From Paracoccus benzoatiresistens (GTDB taxonomy: Bacteria; Pseudomonadota; Alphaproteobacteria; Rhodobacterales; Rhodobacteraceae), in assembly GCF_026913015.1 (NCBI RefSeq), contig NZ_JAPTYD010000007.1, forward strand, positions 1 to 64,000: a stretch of 64,000 nucleotides of DNA. The letters run 5' to 3'. The first letter of the stretch is position 1. Each line of letters opens with the position of its first letter. Below, piece after piece: positions 47,464 through 55,910 of the stretch. Below the pieces are notes generated by a model, which had not been told where the DNA came from, made no database searches, and saw nothing but the letters and a program-made list of their open reading frames with translations. The translations under genes were made by a program, and so were the position numbers.

Positions 47464-48174
47464 GTGACGCGCGTTATCGCCGGCTGCATTGTCTGGCTTC
47501 TTCTTGCGGCGATGGGCCATGCCGGTCCCTGGCCGCGGGACGCCGGGCATTCCTTCGTCTCCTTGTCGGGCGAGCGCGATAAGGACGGCAATTCCTATAC
47601 GGGGCTTTATGCCGAATACGGGTTGAGCCGCCGCAGGACGCTGGGGCTGGAGGTCAGCTATACCAACGTCGGCGAGACCGCCGCGCTCGTCTGGTATCAG
47701 AAGCCGCTGGACAGCGGTGAGGGCGCGAACAAGCTGTCCTATTCCTTGGGCTTTGGTGCAATCCGGCGCGACGGAGAAGTGCTGCCGCTGGGGCAGGCGG
47801 CCCTGATGTGGGGGCGCAGCTTTTCGGGCCTTTGGGATGGCGGCTGGCTCAGCGCCGAGGCTCGGATCAAGGTCGCGGGCAAGACCGAGGAAGTGACTGT
47901 CCGGGACGGCCTCACCGAAGTCGAATATGCCTACCTGACGCCCGAGACGATAGCCAAGCTGGACCTGACCGTCGGCCTGCGCCCGACGCCTTCCTGGGCC
48001 CTGGTGAACCAGCTTCGGCTAGAGGCGCGCAAGGACAGCGATTTCTCGGCCAAGCTCGCCAGTTCGGTCGTCTATGAGCTGTCGGACCCCATCCGTTTGG
48101 AGATCGGGTTTGTCGCGCCCTTCGCAGGCCCGGGCGAGCCTGCTCTCAGGATCGGCACCTGGCTGGAGTTCTGA
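47464..48174 (+). CDS. hypothetical exported protein, possible outer-membrane beta-barrel
   Basis: A 236-residue protein with a signal peptide (about residues 1-20, ending GHA). The rest alternates short hydrophobic and polar stretches, with an aromatic C-terminal end TWLEF as in outer-membrane beta-barrels, so a barrel is likely but unproven. I do not recognise the family. The start is GTG at 47464; no good ribosome-binding site is visible. It lies between rpmD and rplO, convergent with the next gene three bases away. Confidence 0.65.
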   Translation: MTRVIAGCIVWLLLAAMGHAGPWPRDAGHSFVSLSGERDKDGNSYTGLYAEYGLSRRRTLGLEVSYTNVGETAALVWYQKPLDSGEGANKLSYSLGFGAIRRDGEVLPLGQAALMWGRSFSGLWDGGWLSAEARIKVAGKTEEVTVRDGLTEVEYAYLTPETIAKLDLTVGLRPTPSWALVNQLRLEARKDSDFSAKLASSVVYELSDPIRLEIGFVAPFAGPGEPALRIGTWLEF

Positions 48175-48177
48175 GCG

Positions 48178-48786
48178 CTACTCGCGGCAGGCATAGACCG
48201 CGCCTCCGACCGCCACGACCGACACCGCGGCACCCGCCACGATCGCCGGAGAGGAGGCCAGGGCCGCCGCCGCGCCGCCCATCGAGGACAGGGCGCCGGT
48301 GATATAGCTCTGCGATCCGCTGAGGATCACGGCGCCCGATCCGTCGGGCAGGGCCCGGGCGCCCTTGGCCGCGCCGCGCGCCGCGGCCCCGCTGATCGCC
48401 ACCGCAGCGTTCTTGGTCTGGTTGACCCGCTGGCACACGGTCGTGGCGGGCGCCTCGCAGCGGCCATAGGCATCGCGGCTTCCCAGGTCGTAGCCGATGA
48501 TCGAATCGCTGGCCTTGTCGTGGCGCAGGCAGAAAGGGCCGCGCTGGTCGTCCGTCAGGTCCGGCGTCAGGCTGCGCAACACGACATAGCTGGGGCACGT
48601 GTCGCGGCCCCAGGAGGTGAACAGGATCTCGCGCCGGCTGAAATGGTCGCGCAACCCCGGCTCGTCCTTGTCATAGGCCAGCGGCACGTCCTGGCCGTTG
48701 ATCCGGGCGGTGCAGAAGGTCGGCTCGGCCTGCGCGGCAAAAGCTGTGGAGAAAAGGACGGCAAAAGCAAGGGTAATGCGATTCAT
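48178..48786 (-). CDS. hypothetical secreted protein
   Basis: A 202-residue protein. Signal peptide about residues 1-19 (ending AAQA), then a domain of about 110 residues with six cysteines, and a C-terminal third made of glycine/alanine-rich hydrophobic stretches ([26 protein letters not shown]) that may insert in a membrane. The last residues are ACRE. No family recognised. It is transcribed against the ribosomal genes and ends three bases from the stop of its neighbour, so no room exists for a terminator between them. Confidence 0.6.
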   Translation of the reverse strand: MNRITLAFAVLFSTAFAAQAEPTFCTARINGQDVPLAYDKDEPGLRDHFSRREILFTSWGRDTCPSYVVLRSLTPDLTDDQRGPFCLRHDKASDSIIGYDLGSRDAYGRCEAPATTVCQRVNQTKNAAVAISGAAARGAAKGARALPDGSGAVILSGSQSYITGALSSMGGAAAALASSPAIVAGAAVSVVAVGGAVYACRE

Positions 48787-48877
48787 GGGCCAGGATCCGA
48801 AAGCTGATGCGGCCTGTGATAGGGCGGCGGCCGGCAACGGCAACTCACATCCGCTTGTCCGGGGCGCAAAGCAGGAC

Positions 48878-48906
48878 TTGCCCCGCGCGGCCCTTCCGTT
48901 TATACG
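48878..48906 (+). promoter_or_regulatory. sigma70-type promoter of rplO-secY-adk
   Basis: TTGCCC, 17 bases, TATACG, about 96 bases before rplO. It is needed because the preceding genes include a leftward one. Confidence 0.7.
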
Positions 48907-49001
48907 CCCGCGGGTGCCGCAGGGCACCGACTCACGAAACAAGACATGCCGTGTCCGCCCCACTTTCGCTTCGGGGGCGCGTCCGGCTTAGGAGAAGCGA
49001 C

Positions 49002-49478
49002 ATGAAACTGCATGAAATCCGCGACAACGAAGGCGCGAACCGCAAGAAGAAGCGCGTGGCGCGTGGTCCCGGCTCGGGCAAGGGCAAGACCGCCGGCCGT
49101 GGTATCAAGGGTCAGTCCTCGCGTTCCGGCGTTGCGCTGAACGGATACGAAGGCGGCCAGATGCCGCTGTATCGCCGCCTGCCGAAGCGCGGCTTCAGCG
49201 TGCCGAACCCCAAGTCCTTCGCGGTGATCAACCTGGGCCAGCTCCAGACCTTCATCGACGCGGGCAAGATCGACGCCTCGGCCGAGCTGACCGAGGATTC
49301 GCTGGTCGCATCGGGCCTGGTGCGCCGCAAGCTGGACGGCGTCCGCCTGCTGGGCAAGGGCCAACTGACCTCGGCCGTGACCATCTCGGTCACCGGCGCG
49401 TCGAAATCGGCGGTCGAGGCGGTCGAGAAGGCCGGCGGCAAGGTGACGCTGCCTGCTGTGGCCGCGGCGGCGGAATAA
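49002..49478 (+). CDS. rplO: 50S ribosomal protein L15
   Basis: A 158-residue L15. [19 protein letters not shown] and [20 protein letters not shown] with [15 protein letters not shown] identify it. GGAGAAG lies before the ATG. Frame-open sequence upstream was rejected because it overlaps the promoter. Confidence 0.97.
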   Translation: MKLHEIRDNEGANRKKKRVARGPGSGKGKTAGRGIKGQSSRSGVALNGYEGGQMPLYRRLPKRGFSVPNPKSFAVINLGQLQTFIDAGKIDASAELTEDSLVASGLVRRKLDGVRLLGKGQLTSAVTISVTGASKSAVEAVEKAGGKVTLPAVAAAAE

Positions 49479-49528
49479 GCTGTTGATCGGGGCGCCCGCG
49501 CCCCATAGATAGCGAGCAGGTTTTCCTG

Positions 49529-49561
49529 GCGCCGCCGGTCCCGGAAACGGGTCGGCGGCGC
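49529..49561 (+). promoter_or_regulatory. long hairpin between rplO and secY
   Basis: GCGCCGCCG and CCCG pair with CGGG and CGGCGGCGC around GAAA, with a small internal loop. No T-run; it sits 24 bases before the secY start and could slow ribosome access. Confidence 0.5.
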
Positions 49562-49585
49562 TGTCATGACACGGGACGGAAACAC

Positions 49586-50956
49586 ATGGCGTCAGCCGCA
49601 GAACAGATGGCCGCGAACCTCTCATGGAGCGCGTTCGGCAAGGCCACGGAACTTCGCCAGCGCATCTGGTTCACGATCGGGCTGCTGATCATTTACCGGC
49701 TTGGCACCTATATCCCGGTGCCGGGAATCGACGGCGCCGCGCTGCGCAACTTCATGGACCAGGCGCAATCGGGCATCGGCGGCATCCTGTCGATGTTCAC
49801 CGGCGGCGCGCTTGGCCGGATGGGCGTCTTCGCGCTTGGGATCATGCCCTATATCTCGGCTTCGATCATCGTGCAGCTTCTGACCTCGATGGTGCCTTCG
49901 CTGGAACAGCTGAAGAAGGAAGGCGAGCAGGGGCGCAAGAGGATCAACCAGTACACGCGCTATGGCACCGTCGCGCTGGCGCTGTTCCAGGCTTACGGCC
50001 TGGCGAAGTCGCTGGAGGCCGGCGGTCTGGCACATGATCCGGGCGTCTTCTTCCAGGCATCCGTCGTGATCACCCTGGTGGGCGGCACCATGTTCCTGAT
50101 GTGGCTGGGCGAGCAGATCACCGCGCGCGGCATCGGCAACGGCATCTCGTTGATCATCTTCGTGGGCATCGTCGCGGAAATCCCGGCGGCGCTGGCGAAC
50201 TTCTTCGCGCAGGGCCGGTCGGGTGCGATCTCGACCCCGGTGATCCTGGGCGTGATCGTGATGGTCGTGGCCGTGATCGCCTTCGTGGTCTTCATGGAAC
50301 GCGCATTGCGCAAGATCCGCATCCAGTATCCCCGGCGCCAGGTCGGCATGAAGATCTATGACGGCCAGTCCTCGCACCTGCCGATCAAGGTCAACCCGGC
50401 GGGCGTCATCCCGGCGATCTTCGCCAGTTCGCTGCTGCTGCTGCCGATCACGATCTCGACCTTCTCGGGCAACCAGACGGGTCCGATCATGTCCACGATC
50501 CTGGCCTATTTCGGTCCCGGCCAGCCGCTCTACCTGATCTTCTTCGCGGCGATGATCGTGTTCTTCGCCTACTTCTATACCCAGAACGTCAGCTTCAAAT
50601 CCGACGAAGTGGCCGAGAACCTGAAGAACCAGGGCGGCTTCATCCCTGGCATCCGTCCCGGCAAGCGGACCGAGGAATACCTGGACTACGTCGTCAACCG
50701 GGTGCTGGTGATCGGTGCGGCCTATCTGGCGGCGGTCTGCCTGCTGCCCGAGATCATCCGCCATCAGTGGTCGGTGCCGTTCTATTTCGGCGGCACTTCG
50801 GTCCTGATCGTGGTTTCGGTCACCATGGACACCATCAACCAGGTGCAAAGCCATCTTCTGGCCCATCAATACGAAGGCCTGATTGAGAAATCCCAATTGC
50901 GTGGTAAACGCAAAGAGGGAAGCGCTAAGCCGCGTCGCGCGCCGTCGCGCCGCTAA
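49586..50956 (+). CDS. secY: preprotein translocase subunit SecY
   Basis: A 456-residue SecY with ten membrane helices. FTGGALGRMGVFALGIMPYI (helix 2 region, about residues 71-90) and the cytoplasmic loop KRTEEYLDYVVNRVL are characteristic. It pairs with SecE encoded 31 kb upstream. The charged C-terminal tail ends RAPSRR. adk is 27 bases downstream. Confidence 0.98.
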   Translation: MASAAEQMAANLSWSAFGKATELRQRIWFTIGLLIIYRLGTYIPVPGIDGAALRNFMDQAQSGIGGILSMFTGGALGRMGVFALGIMPYISASIIVQLLTSMVPSLEQLKKEGEQGRKRINQYTRYGTVALALFQAYGLAKSLEAGGLAHDPGVFFQASVVITLVGGTMFLMWLGEQITARGIGNGISLIIFVGIVAEIPAALANFFAQGRSGAISTPVILGVIVMVVAVIAFVVFMERALRKIRIQYPRRQVGMKIYDGQSSHLPIKVNPAGVIPAIFASSLLLLPITISTFSGNQTGPIMSTILAYFGPGQPLYLIFFAAMIVFFAYFYTQNVSFKSDEVAENLKNQGGFIPGIRPGKRTEEYLDYVVNRVLVIGAAYLAAVCLLPEIIRHQWSVPFYFGGTSVLIVVSVTMDTINQVQSHLLAHQYEGLIEKSQLRGKRKEGSAKPRRAPSRR

Positions 50957-50983
50957 CGGGCTGACGAGGGGGACAGACCTTAG

Positions 50984-51655
50984 ATGACGATCAATATCAT
51001 TCTGCTGGGGCCGCCCGGTGCCGGCAAGGGAACGCAGGCCCGCAAGCTGGTCGATGATCGCGGCCTCGTGCAGTTGTCCACGGGCGACATGCTGCGGGCG
51101 GCGCGCTCCTCGGGGACCGAGATGGGCAAGCGCGTGGCCGAGGTCATGGATCGCGGCCAGCTGGTCACGGACGAGATCGTCATCGGGCTGATCCGCGAGA
51201 AACTGTCCGAGGGCGGCAACGGCTTCATCTTCGACGGCTTCCCGCGCACGCTGGCCCAGGCCGATGCGCTTGGACATCTGCTGGATGAAACCGGCATGGT
51301 GCTGGACGCGGTGATCGAGATGCAGGTCGATGACCAGGCGCTGGTCCGTCGCATCACCGGTCGATATACCTGCGGCAACTGCGGCGAGGTGTATCATGAC
51401 GACACCAAGCCCACCAGGCGGGCGGGTGTTTGCGATGTCTGCGGCTCGACCGACCTGCGCCGCCGGGCCGACGACAACGAGGACAGCCTGAAGACGCGGC
51501 TTCTGGAATACTACAAGAAGACCTCGCCCCTGATCGGCTATTACTATGCCAAGGGCAAGCTTGCCCCGGTGGACGGACTGGCCGAAATGGACCAGGTTGC
51601 AGCCCAGATCGAGGGTGTGCTGCCCGTGTCAAGTGAAATCGCCACGGGCACTTGA
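50984..51655 (+). CDS. adk: adenylate kinase, zinc-LID type
   Basis: A 223-residue long-form adenylate kinase (ATP + AMP to 2 ADP). P-loop [11 protein letters not shown] at residues 7-17; FDGFPRT in the core; the LID carries CGNC and CDVC (about residues 127-130 and 147-150), a four-cysteine zinc site. Genes secY-adk-rpsM form the classical end of the spc operon; here a promoter begins at the adk stop. Confidence 0.98.
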   Translation: MTINIILLGPPGAGKGTQARKLVDDRGLVQLSTGDMLRAARSSGTEMGKRVAEVMDRGQLVTDEIVIGLIREKLSEGGNGFIFDGFPRTLAQADALGHLLDETGMVLDAVIEMQVDDQALVRRITGRYTCGNCGEVYHDDTKPTRRAGVCDVCGSTDLRRRADDNEDSLKTRLLEYYKKTSPLIGYYYAKGKLAPVDGLAEMDQVAAQIEGVLPVSSEIATGT

Positions 51656-51678
51656 CGCCGCAGACAGCCGCCTATAAG
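51652..51678 (+). promoter_or_regulatory. sigma70-type promoter of the alpha operon
   Basis: TTGACG, 15 bases, TATAAG; the -35 overlaps the adk stop codon. The spacer is short but the hexamers are strong, and 130 bases of leader follow. Confidence 0.6.
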
Positions 51679-51729
51679 TCACGGCATCTCGAAAGAGAAT
51701 CGCCTGCGGAAGCGGGCGGACCGATCATC

Positions 51730-51754
51730 GGCCCGAAGGCATGGCTTTCGGGCC
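51730..51754 (+). promoter_or_regulatory. hairpin in the rpsM leader
   Basis: GGCCCGAA/TTCGGGCC around a nine-base centre. In E. coli S4 binds a pseudoknot in this leader; no rpsD is near here, so any control would differ. Confidence 0.5.
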
Positions 51755-51811
51755 TTACGTTGTGAAAAAAGGTTCCGGCGCTACGGAACCGCAACCGATA
51801 AAGGAAAACGC

Positions 51812-52180
51812 GTGGCTCGTATTGCTGGCGTCAACATTCCGACCGGGAAACGCGTCCCGATCGCCCTGACCTATATCCATGGCATCGGCCCGATGTATGC
51901 CGAACAGATCTGCGAAGCCGTCGGCATTGACCGCGCGCGGCGCGTCAACGACCTGTCGGACGCCGAAGTTCTTCAGATCCGCGAGTACATCGACGCAAAC
52001 CTGTCCGTCGAGGGCGACCTGCGCCGCGAAACCCAGATGAACATCAAGCGCATGATGGATCTGGGTTCGTATCGCGGCCTGCGTCACCGCCGCGGCCTGC
52101 CGGTTCGCGGTCAGCGCACCCACACCAATGCCCGCACCCGCAAAGGTCCGGCGAAGCCCATCGCTGGCAAGAAGAAATAA
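51812..52180 (+). CDS. rpsM: 30S ribosomal protein S13
   Basis: A 122-residue S13 that contacts P-site t[22 protein letters not shown] and [20 protein letters not shown] are standard. The start is GTG at 51812 after AAAGGAAAAC. rpsK follows after 12 bases. Confidence 0.97.
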   Translation: MARIAGVNIPTGKRVPIALTYIHGIGPMYAEQICEAVGIDRARRVNDLSDAEVLQIREYIDANLSVEGDLRRETQMNIKRMMDLGSYRGLRHRRGLPVRGQRTHTNARTRKGPAKPIAGKKK

Positions 52181-52192
52181 GGGGTAGAGGAT

Positions 52193-52582
52193 ATGGCACG
52201 CGACAAAACCCGCATGAAGCGCAAGGAACGCAAGAACATCGCCACCGGCGTTGCGCATGTGAACTCCTCCTTCAACAACACCAAGATCCTGATCTCGGAC
52301 GTGCAGGGCAACGCGATCTCGTGGTCGTCAGCCGGCACCATGGGCTTCAAGGGCTCGCGCAAGTCGACCCCCTACGCCGCGCAGATGGCCGCCGAAGACG
52401 CGGGCCGCAAGGCGCAGGAACATGGCGTCCGCACGCTGGAAGTCGAAGTCCAGGGCCCCGGCTCGGGCCGCGAATCGGCTTTGCGCGCACTGGCGTCGGT
52501 CGGCTTCAACATCACCGCGATCCGCGACGTGACGCCGATCGCGCATAACGGCTGCCGCCCCCCGAAGCGCCGCCGCGTCTGA
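52193..52582 (+). CDS. rpsK: 30S ribosomal protein S11
   Basis: A 129-residue S11 of the platform. [19 protein letters not shown] and [18 protein letters not shown] are diagnostic. rpoA lies 114 nt further. Confidence 0.98.
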   Translation: MARDKTRMKRKERKNIATGVAHVNSSFNNTKILISDVQGNAISWSSAGTMGFKGSRKSTPYAAQMAAEDAGRKAQEHGVRTLEVEVQGPGSGRESALRALASVGFNITAIRDVTPIAHNGCRPPKRRRV

Positions 52583-52696
52583 TCGCAGATCACACTTACC
52601 CGGACCGCGCCTTGGGCGCGGTTCGGTCTTTACGTTTTCAACCTCGGGCGTTTCCGGCCAAGGACATGGGGCGGGGACAAGAATGGAGGCAAACGC

Positions 52697-53713
52697 ATGA
52701 TCCACAAGAATTGGGCCGAGCTGATCAAGCCGACTCAGCTGGTCGTCAAGCCGGGCGCGGATGCCACCCGCACCGCCACGCTGGTGGCCGAGCCCCTGGA
52801 GCGCGGCTTCGGCCTGACGCTGGGCAACGCGCTGCGCCGCGTGCTGCTGTCGTCGCTGCAGGGCGGGGCGATCACCTCGGTCCAGATCGACAACGTCCTG
52901 CATGAATTCAGCAGCGTCGCCGGCGTCCGCGAGGACGTGACCGACATCGTCCTGAACCTCAAGGGCGTGACGCTGAAGATGGACGTGGAAGGGCCCAAGC
53001 GGCTGACCCTGTCCGCCAAGGGCCCGGGCGAGGTCAAGGCCTCCGACATCCAGGAGACCGCCGGCATTACCGTCCTGAACCGCGACCACGTCATCTGCCA
53101 CCTGGACGACGGCGCCGAGCTGAACATGGAACTGACGGTCCAGACCGGCAAGGGCTATGTCGCCGCCGACAAGAACCGCCCCGAGGATGCGCCCATCGGC
53201 CTGATCCCGATCGACGCCATCTTCTCGCCCGTGAAGCGCGTCAGCTACGAAGTCACGCCGACCCGCGAGGGCCAGGTGCTGGACTATGACAAGCTGACCA
53301 TGAAGATCGAAACAGACGGCTCGCTGACCCCGGAAGACGCCGTGGCCTATGCCGCGCGCATCGTCCAGGACCAGCTGTCGGTCTTCGTGAACTTCGACGA
53401 GCCCGAGTCGGCCAACCGCCAGGACAGCGACGAGGGTCTGGAGTTCGATCCGCGCCTGCTGAAGAAGGTGGACGAGCTGGAACTGTCGGTGCGTTCGGCC
53501 AACTGCCTGAAGAACGACAACATCGTCTATATCGGCGACCTGATCCAGAAGACCGAAGCGGAGATGCTGCGCACCCCGAACTTCGGCCGCAAGTCGCTGA
53601 ACGAGATCAAGGAAGTCCTGTCGGGCATGGGCCTGCACCTGGGCATGGATGTCGTCGACTGGCCGCCGGAGAACATCGAGGACCTGGCCAAGCGTTTCGA
53701 CGACCAGTTTTAA
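52697..53713 (+). CDS. rpoA: DNA-directed RNA polymerase subunit alpha
   Basis: A 338-residue alpha subunit. The assembly domain contains [20 protein letters not shown] (about residues 36-55); the C-terminal domain that contacts UP elements and activators holds [20 protein letters not shown] (about 256-275). Two palindromic GGTGCGTG elements follow the stop, before rplQ. Confidence 0.98.
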   Translation: MIHKNWAELIKPTQLVVKPGADATRTATLVAEPLERGFGLTLGNALRRVLLSSLQGGAITSVQIDNVLHEFSSVAGVREDVTDIVLNLKGVTLKMDVEGPKRLTLSAKGPGEVKASDIQETAGITVLNRDHVICHLDDGAELNMELTVQTGKGYVAADKNRPEDAPIGLIPIDAIFSPVKRVSYEVTPTREGQVLDYDKLTMKIETDGSLTPEDAVAYAARIVQDQLSVFVNFDEPESANRQDSDEGLEFDPRLLKKVDELELSVRSANCLKNDNIVYIGDLIQKTEAEMLRTPNFGRKSLNEIKEVLSGMGLHLGMDVVDWPPENIEDLAKRFDDQF

Positions 53714-53719
53714 GGTAGC

Positions 53720-53739
53720 GGTGCGTGTGAACACGCACC
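53720..53739. repeat. GGTGCGTG palindrome, copy 5 (after rpoA)
   Basis: GGTGCGTGTGAACACGCACC, perfect 9-bp arms around GA, six bases past the rpoA stop. Confidence 0.8.
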
Positions 53740-53755
53740 CTGCCTGAAGCCTGTA

Positions 53756-53776
53756 GGGTGCGTGCTTGCACGCGCC
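53756..53776. repeat. GGTGCGTG palindrome, copy 6 (after rpoA)
   Basis: GGGTGCGTGCTTGCACGCGCC, 16 bases after copy 5. The pair has the same spacing style as the pair after tuf copy 1. Confidence 0.75.
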
Positions 53777-53865
53777 TTGCGACAAGAAGGGCATCCCGCC
53801 CCAAGGAGAGCGGCCCGCACGCATGGGCTGCCGGACAAAGCAAAAGACGTAAACGGAGAATCATC

Positions 53866-54285
53866 ATGCGTCACGCCCGTGGCTATCGCCGCCTCAACCG
53901 CACCCACGAACACCGCAAGGCGCTGTTCGCCAACATGGCCGGCTCGCTCATCGAGCACGAGCAGATCAAGACCACCCTGCCCAAGGCCAAGGAACTGCGC
54001 CCGATCGTCGAGAAGCTGATCACGCTCGCCAAGCGCGGTGACCTGCACGCCCGCCGCCAGGCCGCTGCCCAGCTGAAGCAGGACCAGCACGTCGCCAAGC
54101 TGTTCGAGGTTCTGGGCGCGCGCTACAAGGACCGTCAGGGCGGCTATGTCCGCGTGCTGAAGGCCGGCTTCCGCTATGGCGACATGGCACCGATGGCGAT
54201 CATCGAGTTCGTGGATCGCGACACCTCGGCCAAGGGCGCCGCGGACCGCGCCCGTGTCGAGGCCGAGTCGGCCGACGCCGAATAA
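53866..54285 (+). CDS. rplQ: 50S ribosomal protein L17
   Basis: A 139-residue L17: [20 protein letters not shown] and [16 protein letters not shown]. The start at 53866 follows GGAGAATC; a longer upstream frame runs through the palindromes and was rejected. Final gene of the ribosomal cluster. Confidence 0.98.
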   Translation: MRHARGYRRLNRTHEHRKALFANMAGSLIEHEQIKTTLPKAKELRPIVEKLITLAKRGDLHARRQAAAQLKQDQHVAKLFEVLGARYKDRQGGYVRVLKAGFRYGDMAPMAIIEFVDRDTSAKGAADRARVEAESADAE

Positions 54286-54308
54286 GCGCATCCCCTCGCG
54301 AATCATGC

Positions 54309-54341
54309 GCCCCGCGGCTTTTCAGCCTGCGGGGCATTTTT
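54309..54341 (+). terminator. intrinsic terminator after rplQ
   Basis: GCCCCGC/GCGGGGC with an inner GGC/GCC pair and then TTTTT. The 310-nt gap before luxR holds this terminator, a small doubtful leftward ORF, and a promoter; its base composition is more AT-rich than the ribosomal genes. Confidence 0.9.
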
Positions 54342-54519
54342 CGTCATGCTGCGACAAATTGCACATCTTTTCCGAAGCTGCCGCCATCTGCACCAAGGCT
54401 TGCGCAACGTCATTCTTCTCGTCGGATGTCAGGGGCATCGCCAGCAACTGCTGGCGAAGATCGGCTGGGAGCGCGTTCAATCCGCTGGATGGCCGCATTG
54501 GTGGGATCTCCCATCCCAT
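54322..54519 (-). CDS. possible small protein, unknown
   Basis: A 65-codon leftward frame; starting instead at the internal ATG seven codons in gives 58 residues and a GGGAG sequence at suitable distance. The product has an amphipathic helix-like stretch (LPADLRQQLLAMPLTSDEKN, then DVAQALVQMAAASEKM) and two cysteines. Its last codons read back through the rplQ terminator. No family is recognised, and it may be chance. Confidence 0.3.
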   Translation of the reverse strand: MGWEIPPMRPSSGLNALPADLRQQLLAMPLTSDEKNDVAQALVQMAAASEKMCNLSQHDEKCPAG

Positions 54520-54561
54520 TAATGATATGGCAACAATTACGCGTCACTACTAGATTGTACG

Positions 54562-54590
54562 TTGACGGTTCCGAACGCAATTTGTCTAAA
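54562..54590 (+). promoter_or_regulatory. sigma70-type promoter overlapping luxR start region
   Basis: TTGACG, 17 bases, TCTAAA, ending only five bases before the luxR ATG. The spacer holds GTTCCGAAC, a small palindrome that could be an operator half. Transcription would begin at or next to the start codon. Confidence 0.6.
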
Positions 54591-54595
54591 AAGTC

Positions 54596-55207
54596 ATGTC
54601 ATCACGCGCAGATATCAATGCAGGCTTGCGGAAGCTGGGGAAACTTGCCCCGGCCGGCTATTTTGTCGGGCTGCACATCCGCTTCGCCGCCCCCCTGATG
54701 CAGTTCCAGACCTATGCCGAGGAATGGTCCGATTTCTATTCCCAGAACGGCTATGCGCTGCGTGACCCGACGATTGCATGGGGCTTTTCCACGACGGGCG
54801 CCTGCCGCTGGTCCAGCCTGCCGATTCCGGATCCGTTCAACATTCTCAAGGATGCAGCGAACCACGGCCTGACCTTCGGGCTGACGGTATCCTGCGGTCC
54901 GATCAATTCCCGCACCATCGCCAGCTTCGCGCGCGATGACCGCGAGTTCACGGATGACGAGATCGCCGAGATCTCGACCACGGTACGTCGGCTTCACGAT
55001 TCAACGGAGCCGCCGGCGAGCCTGACAAAGGCTCAGAAAGAAGCCCTTCGTTGCGTTGCGGAGGGCGATCGTCATGCAGCAGCGGCAGCCAAACTTGGCA
55101 TCACCGAAAGCGCGTTCAAAGCCAGGCTGATCTCGGTCCGCGAAAGACTGAAGGCACGCACGACGGCCGAGGCGCTGCAAAGGGCCAAGGAATACCGTCT
55201 GCTCTAG
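54596..55207 (+). CDS. LuxR-family quorum-sensing regulator
   Basis: A 203-residue regulator. The N-terminal autoinducer domain keeps the residues conserved in TraR/LuxR: Trp44, Tyr48, Asp57, Pro58, Trp72 and a glycine near 95. The C-terminal DNA-binding domain (about 143-203) contains LTKAQKEALRCVAEG and GITESAFKARLISVRERL. It should bind an acyl-homoserine lactone made by the synthase encoded next. No ribosome-binding site is seen before the ATG, in keeping with a leaderless message. From memory, Paracoccus denitrificans carries a luxR-luxI pair in a similar place. Confidence 0.9.
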   Translation: MSSRADINAGLRKLGKLAPAGYFVGLHIRFAAPLMQFQTYAEEWSDFYSQNGYALRDPTIAWGFSTTGACRWSSLPIPDPFNILKDAANHGLTFGLTVSCGPINSRTIASFARDDREFTDDEIAEISTTVRRLHDSTEPPASLTKAQKEALRCVAEGDRHAAAAAKLGITESAFKARLISVRERLKARTTAEALQRAKEYRLL

Positions 55208-55238
55208 GCCATCGCCCAGGGGAACCGTGATGTGGGGA

Positions 55239-55249
55239 AGGGTCACCCT
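55239..55249. promoter_or_regulatory. AGGGTCACCCT palindrome between luxR and luxI
   Basis: A perfect 11-base palindrome with further GGGG...CCCC symmetry outside, 21 bases before luxI. It does not resemble the usual lux box, so it may be an operator of another kind or an mRNA hairpin. The 62-nt gap has no other structure. Confidence 0.35.
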
Positions 55250-55269
55250 CGCACCCCAGGAGTACGACC

Positions 55270-55860
55270 ATGCAGACGACCACGCTTTCTTTTTCGAACC
55301 TCCACAACCATGGCGAGTTGTTCGCCAACCTGTTTCGCGCGCGGAAGCAAAGCTTCATCATCCAGAAGAACTGGGACCTGCCCGAAGCCGACGACATGGA
55401 GTTCGACCAGTACGACACGCCCCAGAGCCGCTGGATCGCCGTTCACGACAAAGGCGAGGTGCTGGCAGGCTTCCGCCTGACCCCCACGACCGCCCGCTGC
55501 GGCATCTACAGCTACATGATCCGCGATGCGCAGAAGGGCATCCTGGGCGGGTCGATCCCGCAGGACCTTCTGGATGGCGAGGCTCCGGTGGACGATCTGG
55601 TGTGGGAATGTTCGCGCGTGTTCGTCAGCCATGACATCCCGCAGAGCTATCGCCGCAAGGTCCATTTCAAGATGGTCGAGGCGATGACGGGCTCGGCCCG
55701 CGAGCTGGGCGCCACCAAGCTGATCGCGCTGACCGGGGCCAGCTGGCCGCGCTGGTATGGCCGCTGCGGTCTGGAGGCCGAGGCCATTGGCCGGGTCATG
55801 TGGATCGACGATGCCAACTTCCAGTGCGTCGCGATCAATCTGGCACCAAAGATGCACTGA
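55270..55860 (+). CDS. acyl-homoserine-lactone synthase
   Basis: A 196-residue LuxI-family enzyme that makes N-acyl-homoserine lactone from S-adenosylmethionine and acyl-ACP. The invariant residues can be placed: Arg25, Phe29, Trp35, Asp46, Asp49, Arg69 and, in WECSR, Glu113 and Arg116. CAGGAG lies before the ATG. The chain length made cannot be predicted; relatives in Paracoccus have been linked with long-chain signals. It lies 62 nt after its likely receptor. Confidence 0.92.
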   Translation: MQTTTLSFSNLHNHGELFANLFRARKQSFIIQKNWDLPEADDMEFDQYDTPQSRWIAVHDKGEVLAGFRLTPTTARCGIYSYMIRDAQKGILGGSIPQDLLDGEAPVDDLVWECSRVFVSHDIPQSYRRKVHFKMVEAMTGSARELGATKLIALTGASWPRWYGRCGLEAEAIGRVMWIDDANFQCVAINLAPKMH

Positions 55861-55910
55861 GGCCAGCACATCTTGTGCGGCGAGGCCCAGCGGGCGTAAT
55901 ATGGTGTATC

